64,000 bases of DNA, taken from contig NZ_BAVZ01000002.1 of assembly GCF_000576305.1 (NCBI RefSeq), positions 62,001 to 126,000 of the forward strand, read 5' to 3'. Positions 9,594 to 18,719 of this stretch are shown piece by piece; the first letter of the stretch is position 1, and each line of letters begins with the position of its first letter. This DNA comes from Paenibacillus pini JCM 16418. Lineage in GTDB: Bacteria; Bacillota; Bacilli; Paenibacillales; Paenibacillaceae. The position numbers and the translations under genes were made by a program. Below the pieces are notes generated by a model. That model saw only the letters and a program-made list of their open reading frames with translations, searched no databases and was not told the DNA's origin.

Positions 9594-9780
9594 AGAAGAA
9601 GCGCGGCGCAGAGCTGAGAAGAATTGGCCTACTTGGCGCTTGCTCTTATCTGATATAAACATTTCATATAGCGATCTTGATACGATGAGTCACGACGATG
9701 TTGCCGAGGCAAATGCCGCTCTTGATATTCACATTGAAAATACAGAGAGACAGATTGAAGAAGCTAAGAAGGGCTCCTAA
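9577..9780 (+). CDS. Small phage tail protein, second chaperone-like ORF
   Basis: 67 residues from ATG 9577, inside the end of the preceding gene, with a GAAGGTGAAGAG ribosome site. The sequence 'EEARRRAEKNWPTWRLLLSDI' and the following helices give a small, charged, all-alpha protein. In this class of tails a second short ORF precedes the tape measure and acts with the upstream chaperone, so I infer the same role here. Confidence 0.65.
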   Translation: MATISKEEARRRAEKNWPTWRLLLSDINISYSDLDTMSHDDVAEANAALDIHIENTERQIEEAKKGS

Positions 9781-9816
9781 CAGGGCGCTTCTTTTTGTTG
9801 TATTGGAGGTGGGACG

Positions 9817-12056
9817 GTGGCTGGTGGAGCAATAGGAAATATGACGTTTGGCATTGGATTTAAAATCAAGGCCAACGAACTCTACAAGGCAACAAAAGAT
9901 ATTGATGCACTTAAAGGCAAGACAAAGGGAGCCGCGGATGAAGCTGGTAAAGCATCTTCTAGATTCGCCGGACTTGGCAAGACATTGGGTGTTGTTGGTG
10001 GCGTAGCTGCTGGGGTTGTTGTTGCTGGATTTGTAGCCGTGGGAGCTGCAGCTTGGAAAGCAGGCGAACAGTCACGAGAATCCACGCGTATCCTTCAGTC
10101 AAGCACGGGAGCAACGGGGAAAGAACTAGATGGACTATTACAAAGTTATCGTAATCTAGGAAGTGTGGTCCCCGATGATCTGGGTGTTGTTGCAAAAGTT
10201 ATGGCCGATGTTAGCAAAGGGACTAGAGCTACAGGAAAAAGCCTTGAAGATATGAGTGGTAAAATACTCAGTCTTAATACGCTGACGGGTGTTAGTACGG
10301 ATGTTATGGGTGTAAACTTCCCTCGGGCTATGGGTGCATGGGGTATATCTGCCGACCAAGGTGGAGCGATGATGGACAAGATGTTTTTCATATCCCAAAA
10401 AACAGGAGTTGGAGTGGATGTGCTTGCCGAACAACTCAAGACCTTTAGTGGACCTTTACGTCAAATGGGTTTTGACTTTGATACATCGACGGCCATGCTC
10501 GGTAAGTGGGCTAATGAAGGGGTTAATACAGAGCTTGTTGCTGGCTCCCTTCGGATTGCACTAGGTAAAATGTCTAAGGATGGCGTGAAGGATACTCGTG
10601 GCGCTTTAGATATTGTTATCAAGAAGATCAAGGATGCAGGATCAGCAGGAGAGGCAACAGCATTGGCTATGGAGGCGTTCGGCGCTAAAGCAGGACCTGA
10701 TATGGCCGATACCATCCGTGAGGGACGGTTTGAACTGGGTAACTTGGTTACCGATATGAAAAACTCAAAAGGACTTATTGATGACACCTATAATCGGAAC
10801 ATGACCTTTGGAGATAAAATGGGTGTTCTGAAAAACAAAATATTGGTTGCACTAGGCCCATTAGGTGAGCAGCTTAGCTTAATGGCGGAGAAGGCTTTCC
10901 CTGTCATTGAAAATCTATTTAACGAAATGTCTGGGAAACTTATGAATGCTTTGCCATCCATTGAGAAATTTTTTACTGTTGGCGCTGATGTTATTGGTAT
11001 TGTACTTAAGGATGCTGGCATTACGATCGGTTTTCTAAAAGAGAACATTGATTATGTGATTCCGGTACTTGCTGTCTTTGCTACCGGTCTTTTAGTTGGA
11101 CTTGCACCAGCGTTGTGGGCGACTGCGGTAGCAGGTTGGGCGGCTATGGCTCCCTTTTTACCTCTAATCGTTATTGTACTTGCAGTTGCCGCCGCTGTTG
11201 TTGGAGTTATCTACGTTTTCAAGCATTGGGGAGCTATCAGCACGTGGTTGATAGCGAAGTGGAATGAATTTAAGACGTGGACGTTAAACCTGTTTAACGG
11301 CATCATTAGTTTTTTCAAAACATGGGGTGTGACCATACTTGTTGTACTTGGCGGGCCTATAGCATGGATTGTGGCTTTAATCATTAGGAATTGGGATCAA
11401 ATTAAATCCGTTACAATATCTGTGTTTACAGGCATTTGGAGCAGCTTAGTAGGCATATGGAACAGTATCGTATCATCTGTTACGTCCGCGGGGAATAGTG
11501 TCCTAACTGCTATTACAGGAGTATGGAGCTTAATTCGAAGTACTTCAGACAGTTTATGGACAGGGATATCGAACGGGGTTTCAGGCATGTGGTCGGGCAT
11601 CAAGAACTTCTTTATTGATGGAATCAATTGGGTTGTACAGAAAATTAACGGGCTCATTGGTAGCCTGAATAGCGCCATGAATGTTGAAATGCCGTGTTGG
11701 ATGGGTGGGGAAAACTTGGTGTTTCGATTCCCACGATCCCGACACTTGATGGTAGCCATGCAAACGGACTAGCTAATGTCCCATTTGATGGTTATATTGC
11801 TGAGCTACACCAAGATGAACGCGTATTGACTGCTGCGGAGAATAAGGATTATAGTTCACCTCGAACTGCTCCAGCTCGGGCTACCTCGCAACAAGGTGGA
11901 ACAAGAAAGATAGAGATCCAACTCACGGTAGATGTTAATGGCGGCTCTATGGATAGCCAACAAACAACATCACTAACTACTCAAATGAAACAGGTTATGC
12001 AAGATGTAATTGAAGAAGCTATGCGGCGCGGGAATTTCGGGGAGGCGGCGATTTAA
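9817..12056 (+). CDS. Phage tail tape measure protein, frame broken near 11693
   Basis: Sets tail length and is ejected with the DNA. It starts at GTG 9817 after GGAGGTGGG. The N-terminal coiled-coil-like part is followed by glycine/alanine-rich stretches, 'TGVGVDVLAEQLKTFSGPLRQMGF' character near residue 200, and hydrophobic membrane-like segments near residues 415-475. The first frame runs to a meaningless end at 11772, while the true C-terminus continues in another frame from 11694 ('VSIPTIPTLDGSHANGLANV'). One added base at 11692-11694 (reading M-P-V-L-D-G-W) rejoins them as 746 residues. Probably a sequence error; a split gene is the alternative. Confidence 0.88.
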
Positions 12057-12577
12057 TGGCGAAAATCGACGGATATTATATACTTGCCGAAAAAGAGGAC
12101 TCTGTCTTAGATGTTGATATTACTCAGCAGCCAGTTGAAAAAGGTATTGATGTTAGTGACCATGTTCAGCGTAAAGCCCGAACGCTTTCAATCAGTGGTG
12201 TCGTCTCTGGAGACAAAGCAGCAGAGACACACCAATTCCTTATTGAGTCTCAGGACAATGGGAAGATTGTAAATTACGTGGGCAGGACAACGATGAAAGG
12301 GTTGCTTTCTGACCTCTCCACAAGTCGAGATTACAGAACAGCCAATGGCTTTACCTACTCTCTTACCATTACTGAAATTCTTATTGCCAATTCATCTTTT
12401 GTTAGTAAGCTTCCTTTACCCGTCAAAGCTCAAGCTGCCAAAATTGTTAACTCAGGAGTTAAGCAGACGAAGAGTAAGAAAAAGGATGGTAAGAAGACTA
12501 CTAAAAAGAAAACCAAGGCAAAAGTTAAGAAGGTCAAGAAGGTTAAGAAGGATAAGGGCGCTATATGGAGGGCTTAA
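12056..12577 (+). CDS. Phage baseplate/tail protein, XkdP-like N-terminal domain with polylysine tail
   Basis: 173 residues. The first 120 ('GYYILAEKEDSVLDVDIT', 'GIDVSDHVQRKARTLSISG', 'TYSLTITEILIA') match the N-terminal domain of XkdP-type proteins that link tape measure and hub. In those proteins a LysM wall-binding domain normally follows; here residues about 137-170 are instead almost all lysine, threonine and valine, encoded partly by short AAGGTTAAG-type DNA repeats (12520-12557). It overlaps the tape measure stop. The hub-adaptor role is family inference. Confidence 0.72.
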   Translation: MAKIDGYYILAEKEDSVLDVDITQQPVEKGIDVSDHVQRKARTLSISGVVSGDKAAETHQFLIESQDNGKIVNYVGRTTMKGLLSDLSTSRDYRTANGFTYSLTITEILIANSSFVSKLPLPVKAQAAKIVNSGVKQTKSKKKDGKKTTKKKTKAKVKKVKKVKKDKGAIWRA

Positions 12578-12586
12578 GGAGGAGCT

Positions 12587-12913
12587 ATGGAATACATTGA
12601 TATTGAAAAAGACCTCATTCCATATCGATTTGATATTTCTCTTGCCGAGGAAATGTATACCTTAGAGGTTCATTATAATGCAGACTATGACTTCTTTACT
12701 GTGGACCTAGAACTTAATGGAGAGATACTCGCAGTTGGGGAGAAGTTAGTTTATGGGATGCCCATTTTCTATGACATCCAGGACAATAGATTTCCTAAAG
12801 TTCCTATCATCCCTTATGACGAATCGGAACAACAAACTGAAGTCAATTGGAAGACGCTCAGCGAGAGCGTCTTTTTGTATGTGATTGATGAAGAAGGTGA
12901 AAATACTGGCTAA
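12587..12913 (+). CDS. Phage baseplate plug protein
   Basis: 108 residues starting after an AAGGAGGAGC ribosome site. The pattern 'DLIPYRFDISLAEEMYTLEVHYN' followed by 'FTVDLELNGEILAVGEKLVYG' and 'FYDIQDNRFP' corresponds to the small beta-rich plug proteins (Pam3 gp18-like) that close the tail tube at the baseplate. It lies between the XkdP-like protein and the hub, as expected. Its 3' end overlaps the hub start. Confidence 0.75.
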   Translation: MEYIDIEKDLIPYRFDISLAEEMYTLEVHYNADYDFFTVDLELNGEILAVGEKLVYGMPIFYDIQDNRFPKVPIIPYDESEQQTEVNWKTLSESVFLYVIDEEGENTG

Positions 12914-13694
12914 TTTTTGGCGTGTGATTGAAGTCATGACAGCTAATATGAAATTCACGAGCAATAGTTTCAATATAGAGGGTACGGTCCCTTTTGATAA
13001 TGATGCACTTCCCAATGAATCTGAAATTAAGATTTGGAATCTTTCCGACACAACTTTGAACAATATCAAAAAAGGTGAAGTATTAATGCTTAACGCTGGA
13101 TATAAAGGGGATGTGAGCCTGCTACTGCACGGGTACATATCCAAGGTATCCACTACATGGGAAGGCGTAGATAAGATTACTACGATTAATGTTCTGGATA
13201 GCGAGGATCTTTCTAAACGGGAAGTAAAAGAGATTGCTTTTGCAAAAAATACTTTAGCGAGTGCGATCATCAAACAAATGGCTGGTTACATTGGACTTCC
13301 GGTAGCCCAAATGGAATTAAATCAGGACTATCGATACCAAGAGGGTTATACAGCCAAAGGACCCGTTACCGAGATCATATCTAAGGTGGCACAAGACTGT
13401 GGCACATCTGTTTATATCAATAAAAACAAACTTTATGTTCGGAACTTGCGACGTGGTGGCGATTCTGTTTTCAAAGTAGACACAACTACTGGAATGATTG
13501 AATCACCAGGAAGATTTGAGGACGGGTTAACGAAGGGATTCAATATCAAAATGCAGTTACAGCATAGGGTTACTACGGCATCTGTCATTGATCTAACCTG
13601 TAGGATGTTTACTGGACGCTTACATGTTCGCAGTGGCACGCATACCTTCAGCCGTACAGGTGACTTTACAACTGAAGTGGAGGCGATTTTGTGA
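12888..13694 (+). CDS. Phage baseplate hub protein, XkdQ-like
   Basis: About 268 residues from ATG 12888; nearby alternatives exist and none has a clear ribosome site, consistent with coupling to the overlapping upstream gene. 'FNIEGTVPFDNDALPNESEIKIWNLS' character near residue 25 and the 'VQDCGTSVYINKNKLYVR'-like strand near 175 are typical of hub proteins of the gpD/gp27 class. It should form the central baseplate trimer carrying the spike encoded next. Confidence 0.78.
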   Translation: MKKVKILANFWRVIEVMTANMKFTSNSFNIEGTVPFDNDALPNESEIKIWNLSDTTLNNIKKGEVLMLNAGYKGDVSLLLHGYISKVSTTWEGVDKITTINVLDSEDLSKREVKEIAFAKNTLASAIIKQMAGYIGLPVAQMELNQDYRYQEGYTAKGPVTEIISKVAQDCGTSVYINKNKLYVRNLRRGGDSVFKVDTTTGMIESPGRFEDGLTKGFNIKMQLQHRVTTASVIDLTCRMFTGRLHVRSGTHTFSRTGDFTTEVEAIL

Positions 13695-14086
13695 GAACAG
13701 ATCCTGCTGGTGGATTGTCTCAATTGCTCAGCTCCTTTCAAGATAAATTGCTCAGCAGTTTGCATGTCGGCTTTCCGTGTAAAGTCATTAAGTTTGATGA
13801 ATCAAAGCTCACAGCAGACGTGCAACCACTGATTCGAACAACATCAGGTGATCCGGCAATGCTTCAGGGTGTACCTGTGCTTGGGCAACAATGGAAGATT
13901 GATGGAGGTACCGCTCAGGTGTACAAACCAGTGTTACGACAAGGCGATGTTGTATTTGTGGTTTGCGCTGATCAGGAAATTAAAAACGCTTTGAATGGGT
14001 CCATTGCTTCAGCCGATACAGGCAGACAACATGACCCTAATGATGCAGTTATAGTGGGGGTGTTTGGATGCAGTCTTTCAAGTTAA
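13691..14086 (+). CDS. Gp138-type membrane-puncturing spike, N-terminal domain protein
   Basis: 131 residues, GTG start overlapping the hub stop by four bases. The segment 'VGFPCKVIKFDESKLTADVQPL' followed by 'QGVPVLGQQ' and 'LRQGDVVFVVCADQEI' is the OB-like Gp138 N-terminal pattern of tail spikes. The protein ends shortly after that domain, so the needle part is very short. Immediately upstream of the gp25/XkdS-like gene. Confidence 0.8.
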   Translation: MRTDPAGGLSQLLSSFQDKLLSSLHVGFPCKVIKFDESKLTADVQPLIRTTSGDPAMLQGVPVLGQQWKIDGGTAQVYKPVLRQGDVVFVVCADQEIKNALNGSIASADTGRQHDPNDAVIVGVFGCSLSS

Positions 14087-14433
14087 CAGAAGGCGACATT
14101 GAATTTGATAGTACGGGGAATATAGTCATGATCGATGGGGAGCAAGAGCTAGCTCAGTGTTGCGAGATTGGAATTGGCACCAACACAGGGGAGTGGTTCT
14201 TAAATCCTGGTCTCGGTATTACGTTTAGTTTGTTTCTCGGCAAGCATCTAAATAATGAGGAAATGAGAAGCGAACTGACGCGCGGGCTTCTACAAGAGGA
14301 ACGAATAAAAAGCGTGGAAGATATCACATTCGACGCAGATGAGAGATCACGGGTCATGACGGTATCTTTTAAAGCTACAGGCATATCCGGCGAACTGATT
14401 CACAGTGAAGGGGTGACAATCGGTGCTGGATAA
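14068..14433 (+). CDS. Baseplate protein, XkdS/gp25-like (DUF2634)
   Basis: 121 residues. 'QSFKLTEGDIEFDSTGNIVMIDG' at the N-terminus and the central 'EWFLNPGLGITF' motif are the classic gp25/XkdS signatures; T4 gp25 is the wedge protein from which sheath assembly starts. It overlaps the spike gene by 19 bases and the J gene by 11, so these three genes form a tightly coupled set. Confidence 0.85.
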   Translation: MQSFKLTEGDIEFDSTGNIVMIDGEQELAQCCEIGIGTNTGEWFLNPGLGITFSLFLGKHLNNEEMRSELTRGLLQEERIKSVEDITFDADERSRVMTVSFKATGISGELIHSEGVTIGAG

Positions 14434-15595
14434 GACAGGATTTAAGAGGAAGCGATTTGAAGATCTGATTTCTGAGGCAGAGGAGAAAGCAAAGACTGCA
14501 TACGGAGAAAATGTTAATACATCTGAGAGATCATTTCTAGGAATTCTGCTGAGATTATTTGCGTGGTTTATGGCTAAGTTATGGAGCACAGCGGAAGACG
14601 TTTATAATAGTGGATATATTCCAACAGCAACGGGAAGCAATCTAGATCGGCTTGGTCCCAATGTGGGTATTTCACGAGTATTGGAGCAATATGCAGTAGG
14701 ATTAATAAAGATTACAGGGAGTAAAGGACATCTAGTACCTGCTGGTTTTCTAGTCCGAACAGAGTCAGGAATATCATATGAGACTATAGAAGAGACAACG
14801 ATTGACGCTGATGGGTCGGCAACCGTTAAAGTCGAAGCTCTGGAGGGTGGGCAGTCAGGAAATGCGGCTGCTGGTACAATAACCGTGATCGTCAATCCGA
14901 ATCCCAATATCATTGCAGTTACCAATACAATGCCTCTCTCGGGCGGACGTGAGAAAATGACAGATCCAGAATTCAGGGATCTGTTTTCTTTGTCTGTAGC
15001 TGGTGGAGGTGCTGCAACTCCTGATGCTATACGTAGCGCAATTCTACGTGTGTCAGGTGTACGAGCGGCAACAGTTATCACAAACAGTAGAGTGACTGTA
15101 GATCCTGAAGGTAGACCAGGGAATTCTTATCAGTGCTATGTACTTGGCGGAGATGAAAAGGAGATAGCGGAGGCTATCTTTTCGGTAGGGGCCGCCAGTA
15201 TTGAATCTTATGGTGATATCGTTAATCAAGTTATGGACTTGGGTGGGTATCCGCATGAGGTCAAATTTAGCCGAGCTAAAGAAGTAGTTATAAGTCTTAA
15301 AATCAGTGTCAAAAAGAATGAAAGTTACCCTGCTGATGGGGATGATCAAATACGATCAGCCTTGGTGAGGTACATTGGTGGCGAGTACGCAGGAAGTTAC
15401 TATAATGGTCTTAATATGGGCAGTAGTGTGATTTTCACGCGCCTTATAAGTACGATCTATTCCGTTCCTGGTATAGAAGATTTAACGGTATTAGCTGGTG
15501 TCGGAAGTAGCTTGAAGAGTGAGAATGTCTCTTTAGCTCGCTACCAAGTTGCTCAGACAAATGCATCAAGTATTGAGGTAACGAGTCATGTTTAG
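14423..15595 (+). CDS. Baseplate J-like protein, XkdT type
   Basis: Major wedge protein of the baseplate. It has 390 residues from GTG 14423. It shows 'NTSERSFLGILLRLFAWFMAKLW' character near residue 35, 'ATGSNLDRLGPNVGISR' near 72, 'AGTITVIVNPNPNI' near 155 and 'TPDAIRSAILRVSGVRAATV' near 200, all diagnostic of the J family. Its stop overlaps the next start by eight bases. Confidence 0.92.
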   Translation: MLDKTGFKRKRFEDLISEAEEKAKTAYGENVNTSERSFLGILLRLFAWFMAKLWSTAEDVYNSGYIPTATGSNLDRLGPNVGISRVLEQYAVGLIKITGSKGHLVPAGFLVRTESGISYETIEETTIDADGSATVKVEALEGGQSGNAAAGTITVIVNPNPNIIAVTNTMPLSGGREKMTDPEFRDLFSLSVAGGGAATPDAIRSAILRVSGVRAATVITNSRVTVDPEGRPGNSYQCYVLGGDEKEIAEAIFSVGAASIESYGDIVNQVMDLGGYPHEVKFSRAKEVVISLKISVKKNESYPADGDDQIRSALVRYIGGEYAGSYYNGLNMGSSVIFTRLISTIYSVPGIEDLTVLAGVGSSLKSENVSLARYQVAQTNASSIEVTSHV

Positions 15596-16229
15596 CGTCA
15601 AAGATATGATGATGAGATTAACCGATGTATTTAATAAGAATCCGAATAGCAACATCGGGAAGCTTATTAGCATCTTGCATGGGCAGTTAAATGACTTAAA
15701 CGATACTTTTGAGACGATAAGAGAATGGCGTAACATCGACAAGGCGCGAGGTACTACCTTAGACCGTTTTGGCAGCAATATTGTTCAACCCAGAGGCGCG
15801 GCGACGGATGAAGTTTATAGAGTGCTTTTAAAATCAAAAATTGCCCGCAATCTGTCTAAAGCGGATATTAACACCATTATAAGGGTATTGGCTTTGGCAC
15901 TAGATTGTGATTATAGCGACATCCGTATTAAGCCCAAATACAATGATCCCAACGAACCCGAGCCAGCCGCGTTGTCACTCATTCGGGTACCCATTAAGCG
16001 GCTGAATGAGGTTGGCATGTCGCCCATGCAGTTTGGACAAATCATCCAAAAGACTGTGGCGGCGGGAGTCAGGGTCGCACAAATCGAACTTTCTGGAACC
16101 TTTCGGTTGTCGTCGGTTTATGATCAGTTAGAGCATGATCAATTCGGCCTATCAGATCCAGCCATGACCACGGGTGGCAGTCTCGGAGAAGTGTTTGTCC
16201 CGGGCTACGATTATTCATTACCAATATAG
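15588..16229 (+). CDS. Phage baseplate wedge-like protein after gpJ (DUF2612/YmfQ position)
   Basis: 213 residues. 'ILHGQLNDLNDTFETIREWRNIDKARGTTLDRFG' character is the signature of the small wedge proteins that follow gpJ and connect the baseplate to the tail fibre; 'LDRFGSNIVQPRG' parallels the J protein's own 'LDRLGPNVG'. The assignment to a particular DUF is uncertain. It overlaps gpJ and precedes the fibre gene. Confidence 0.75.
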   Translation: MFSVKDMMMRLTDVFNKNPNSNIGKLISILHGQLNDLNDTFETIREWRNIDKARGTTLDRFGSNIVQPRGAATDEVYRVLLKSKIARNLSKADINTIIRVLALALDCDYSDIRIKPKYNDPNEPEPAALSLIRVPIKRLNEVGMSPMQFGQIIQKTVAAGVRVAQIELSGTFRLSSVYDQLEHDQFGLSDPAMTTGGSLGEVFVPGYDYSLPI

Positions 16230-16239
16230 GAGGGATACC

Positions 16240-18180
16240 ATGTTTGTCAAGAAATCACCGGAGTGGAAAGCTAAAGGTAGTGAACCACCAGTCTCGAAAC
16301 GCGAAACGGGCTGGGAAGTGGAGGACAGGCCGCCAGCCGCGTGGCTAAACTGGTTTATGAATTCAACTGCTGAATCCGTTCAAGAATTGCAGAGTAAGGC
16401 AGTGGAGAAAACATATGTTGATGAAGCTGTTGCAAGCGTGAAGGTCACGGTGCCTGATGCTTCATTAACGCAAAAAGGTATTGTACAGCTATCAAGCGCT
16501 AAGAATGGAATGCGCGAAACGGTAGCAGCTACGGAGAAAGCGCTAGGCGAAATACAGGCGAGTGTTACTACGCATTTGACTGATAATATGAAACATATTA
16601 GTTCAGCAGAACGCGCGGATTGGAACGCTAAGGAAACGACAACAGGAGCACAGATAAAGGCAGATGCAGCAAAGACAGCAGCCAACACATACACCAACAC
16701 AGAGATTGCCAAGGTGGGTAGGGACATTGCAAGGTATCCGGGCTACGGGTACGGTAATCCGGGAACCAACGCCGCTAAAATCAATGTTACTACTGGATAT
16801 GACGCTACTGTAGGAATTGGATCGTCATTCTCATTCTATGCTGGCGGCTCTTATACGAAGCCTGTAACACTGTCTCTGAATGGACAAGGTGTTTACACTA
16901 TCATCACAAACGGAGTAACCAAGGATACGATTGATATTGTTGCAGGCAAGATGTACAGCGGTAGAATAATCGGTACCGATTTTTTATTGGATAGTGGCTC
17001 GGGAGGGGGTGCAAAAATCAATGGGCAGGAAGAGATTTATGCGGCATACAATGACACTATTAATGCGTATGATCCGGTAGTGTTAAGCGAGATGATGACT
17101 AGGCTACCGGACGTATCTCCTGTGCCCCCTTCGTATTCTGACACCACAGCATTTAGCACAGATGGAATGTTATTAGCCGCATCTTGCCCTAGCGCTCCTT
17201 ACTTATTTTTGTACAAGAAAAACGGGAATTCATGGTATAAGTTACCTAATCCAACGCAACCGCCAAACGGACATACTAGGGGATTAGCGTTCAGTCCAGA
17301 TGGTAAATTTTTGTCTACTGTCGGGTTTTATGCACCGTTTGTGACAATTTATAAACGAGATGGAGATACCTTTACTAAGTTGCCGGACCTAAGCGTTCTA
17401 CCTAGCGGTGGTTGTTATAACGTGTCGTTCAGCCCAGACAGCTCGCACATGTCTGTCGGGCATGATAACTTCCCATTTGTTTCTATATATAAGGTAACAG
17501 GGGATACCTTTGTTAAGTTGGCTAATCCAGATTCATACCCTACCGGGATAGTGCGGGCAAATACTTTTAGTCCAGATGGAAAGTTTCTGGCTCTTGGATT
17601 CTTGCAATCTCCATATATTAAAATATACCGAAGAGAAGGTGACATTTTTACTACGTTGGAGTATCTACCAATTCCACATCCTAATGCTGGAATTATTTCT
17701 CTTTCGTTTTCTCCTGATAATAAAGCTTTGGCCGTAGGGTATACCGCAAGTCCATATTTAATGATTTATGTGAGATCTAGAGACGACTTTATCCAAATGA
17801 GCAACCCACCTAAGATGCCCGATAATACTGTATATGGATTATGTTATAGTCCGAATGGGAAATATTTGTCTCTAACATATGCGAACTCGCCTTATTTGAT
17901 CACATATTTGATCGTAGACCCTGTCAAATATAAGCCTTTAAATAATCCTACCATGCTACCTTCGTATGTTTGTGTTGACCTTGCATACGCTCCAGACAGT
18001 AATACTATATCGGTAACAACGTATCAGTCACCACTTTTAATGCTTTATGATGTCAGACTAAGGGCTGTTAAATCCTCACCGTCAATAAACGCGTTAACAA
18101 ACGCTGACGGAGCTGGATATGCATTATCAAGCGGTGTAGCCAATGATGTTAAAAAAATAGTGAGAATATGGAGGACATAA
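16240..18180 (+). CDS. Tail fibre protein with seven-bladed WD40-like propeller
   Basis: 646 residues from ATG 16240 behind AGGAGGG; an upstream ATG at 16174 lies inside the preceding gene. Residues 1-50 are a baseplate-attachment type segment (WLNWFMNSTAE), followed by a helical shaft region with the common fibre motif 'HISSAERADWNAK' near residue 120 and a beta-rich part. From about residue 300 there are seven repeats of about 46 residues, each of the form F-S-P-D-G-K-x-L … SPYxxIY … G-D-x-F-x-K-L. That count fits one closed seven-bladed propeller, presumably the receptor-binding tip. Followed by a small XkdW-like protein. Confidence 0.85.
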   Translation: MFVKKSPEWKAKGSEPPVSKRETGWEVEDRPPAAWLNWFMNSTAESVQELQSKAVEKTYVDEAVASVKVTVPDASLTQKGIVQLSSAKNGMRETVAATEKALGEIQASVTTHLTDNMKHISSAERADWNAKETTTGAQIKADAAKTAANTYTNTEIAKVGRDIARYPGYGYGNPGTNAAKINVTTGYDATVGIGSSFSFYAGGSYTKPVTLSLNGQGVYTIITNGVTKDTIDIVAGKMYSGRIIGTDFLLDSGSGGGAKINGQEEIYAAYNDTINAYDPVVLSEMMTRLPDVSPVPPSYSDTTAFSTDGMLLAASCPSAPYLFLYKKNGNSWYKLPNPTQPPNGHTRGLAFSPDGKFLSTVGFYAPFVTIYKRDGDTFTKLPDLSVLPSGGCYNVSFSPDSSHMSVGHDNFPFVSIYKVTGDTFVKLANPDSYPTGIVRANTFSPDGKFLALGFLQSPYIKIYRREGDIFTTLEYLPIPHPNAGIISLSFSPDNKALAVGYTASPYLMIYVRSRDDFIQMSNPPKMPDNTVYGLCYSPNGKYLSLTYANSPYLITYLIVDPVKYKPLNNPTMLPSYVCVDLAYAPDSNTISVTTYQSPLLMLYDVRLRAVKSSPSINALTNADGAGYALSSGVANDVKKIVRIWRT

Positions 18181-18182
18181 AA

Positions 18183-18455
18183 ATGATATTTTATTGTCAG
18201 GTAAGTGCGGATAACATTATTACTGATGTCATCGAGTACCCCTATAGAGATTATGTAGAAATCGAAGTGGAAGGAAGGCTTCCGGCGGGAGTTAGCGCGG
18301 GTTGGTTTAAGCTAGAAGAGGGTAAAATTGTAGAATACCCTGAACTAAAGCCAGTCAAAGATGAGGCCACACTAAGCATCGAAATCACAAAACTTAAAGA
18401 GTCTCAAGTCGAGCAAGATGAATTAATAATGCAACTAATATTAGGAGGTGTTTAA
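18183..18455 (+). CDS. XkdW-like small protein after the tail fibre
   Basis: About 90 residues from ATG 18183, with GGAGG at the end of the fibre gene as ribosome site. 'MIFYCQVSADNIITDVIEYP' with a following 'YVEIEVEGRLPAGVSAGWFK' and a C-terminal helix resemble the XkdW-type proteins found between fibre and XkdX genes. A fibre chaperone or tip role is often suspected for such proteins; that is inference here. Confidence 0.7.
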   Translation: MIFYCQVSADNIITDVIEYPYRDYVEIEVEGRLPAGVSAGWFKLEEGKIVEYPELKPVKDEATLSIEITKLKESQVEQDELIMQLILGGV

Positions 18456-18456
18456 A

Positions 18457-18600
18457 ATGGAGGCTATCTATAACTTATTTTTGCGTAACTGGATTAATAA
18501 TCGCGCATCCGTTGAACAAATCAACCAAGCAGTTGTTAAGAATTTCATAACCGAGGAAGAAGCTAATACGATTAAGGAATCAGATCGGAACCCTCTGTAA
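18457..18600 (+). CDS. XkdX family protein
   Basis: 47-residue protein with a near-perfect TTAGGAGGTG ribosome site. The sequence 'IYNLFLRNWINNRASVEQI' with the ending 'ITEEEANTIKES' matches the XkdX family of tiny proteins that sit between tail fibre and lysis genes in PBSX-like phages. The biochemical role is unknown. Confidence 0.85.
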   Translation: MEAIYNLFLRNWINNRASVEQINQAVVKNFITEEEANTIKESDRNPL

Positions 18601-18611
18601 CCTTACAATTA

Positions 18612-18688
18612 AATACACTGCAATACCAACAGCACCCATTGAGGTGTATTTTTTATGCCCTCAGGAGTGGTTCGAGGGCTTGTTTTTA
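18612..18688 (+). terminator. Two consecutive terminator-like hairpins
   Basis: AATACAC (18612-18618) pairs with GTGTATT (18644-18650) before a T-run, and GCCCTC (18657-18662) pairs with GAGGGC (18674-18679) before TTGTTTTT. Together they may end or attenuate tail transcription ahead of the lysis genes. Confidence 0.6.
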
Positions 18689-18719
18689 TCTTTTATAAAG
18701 AGATCGAGGGGGAAGGGTC

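Noticed and set aside
14602..15081. 159-residue minus-strand ORF within the baseplate J gene
   Set aside because: Shadow frame; the plus-strand protein carries clear family motifs along this stretch.
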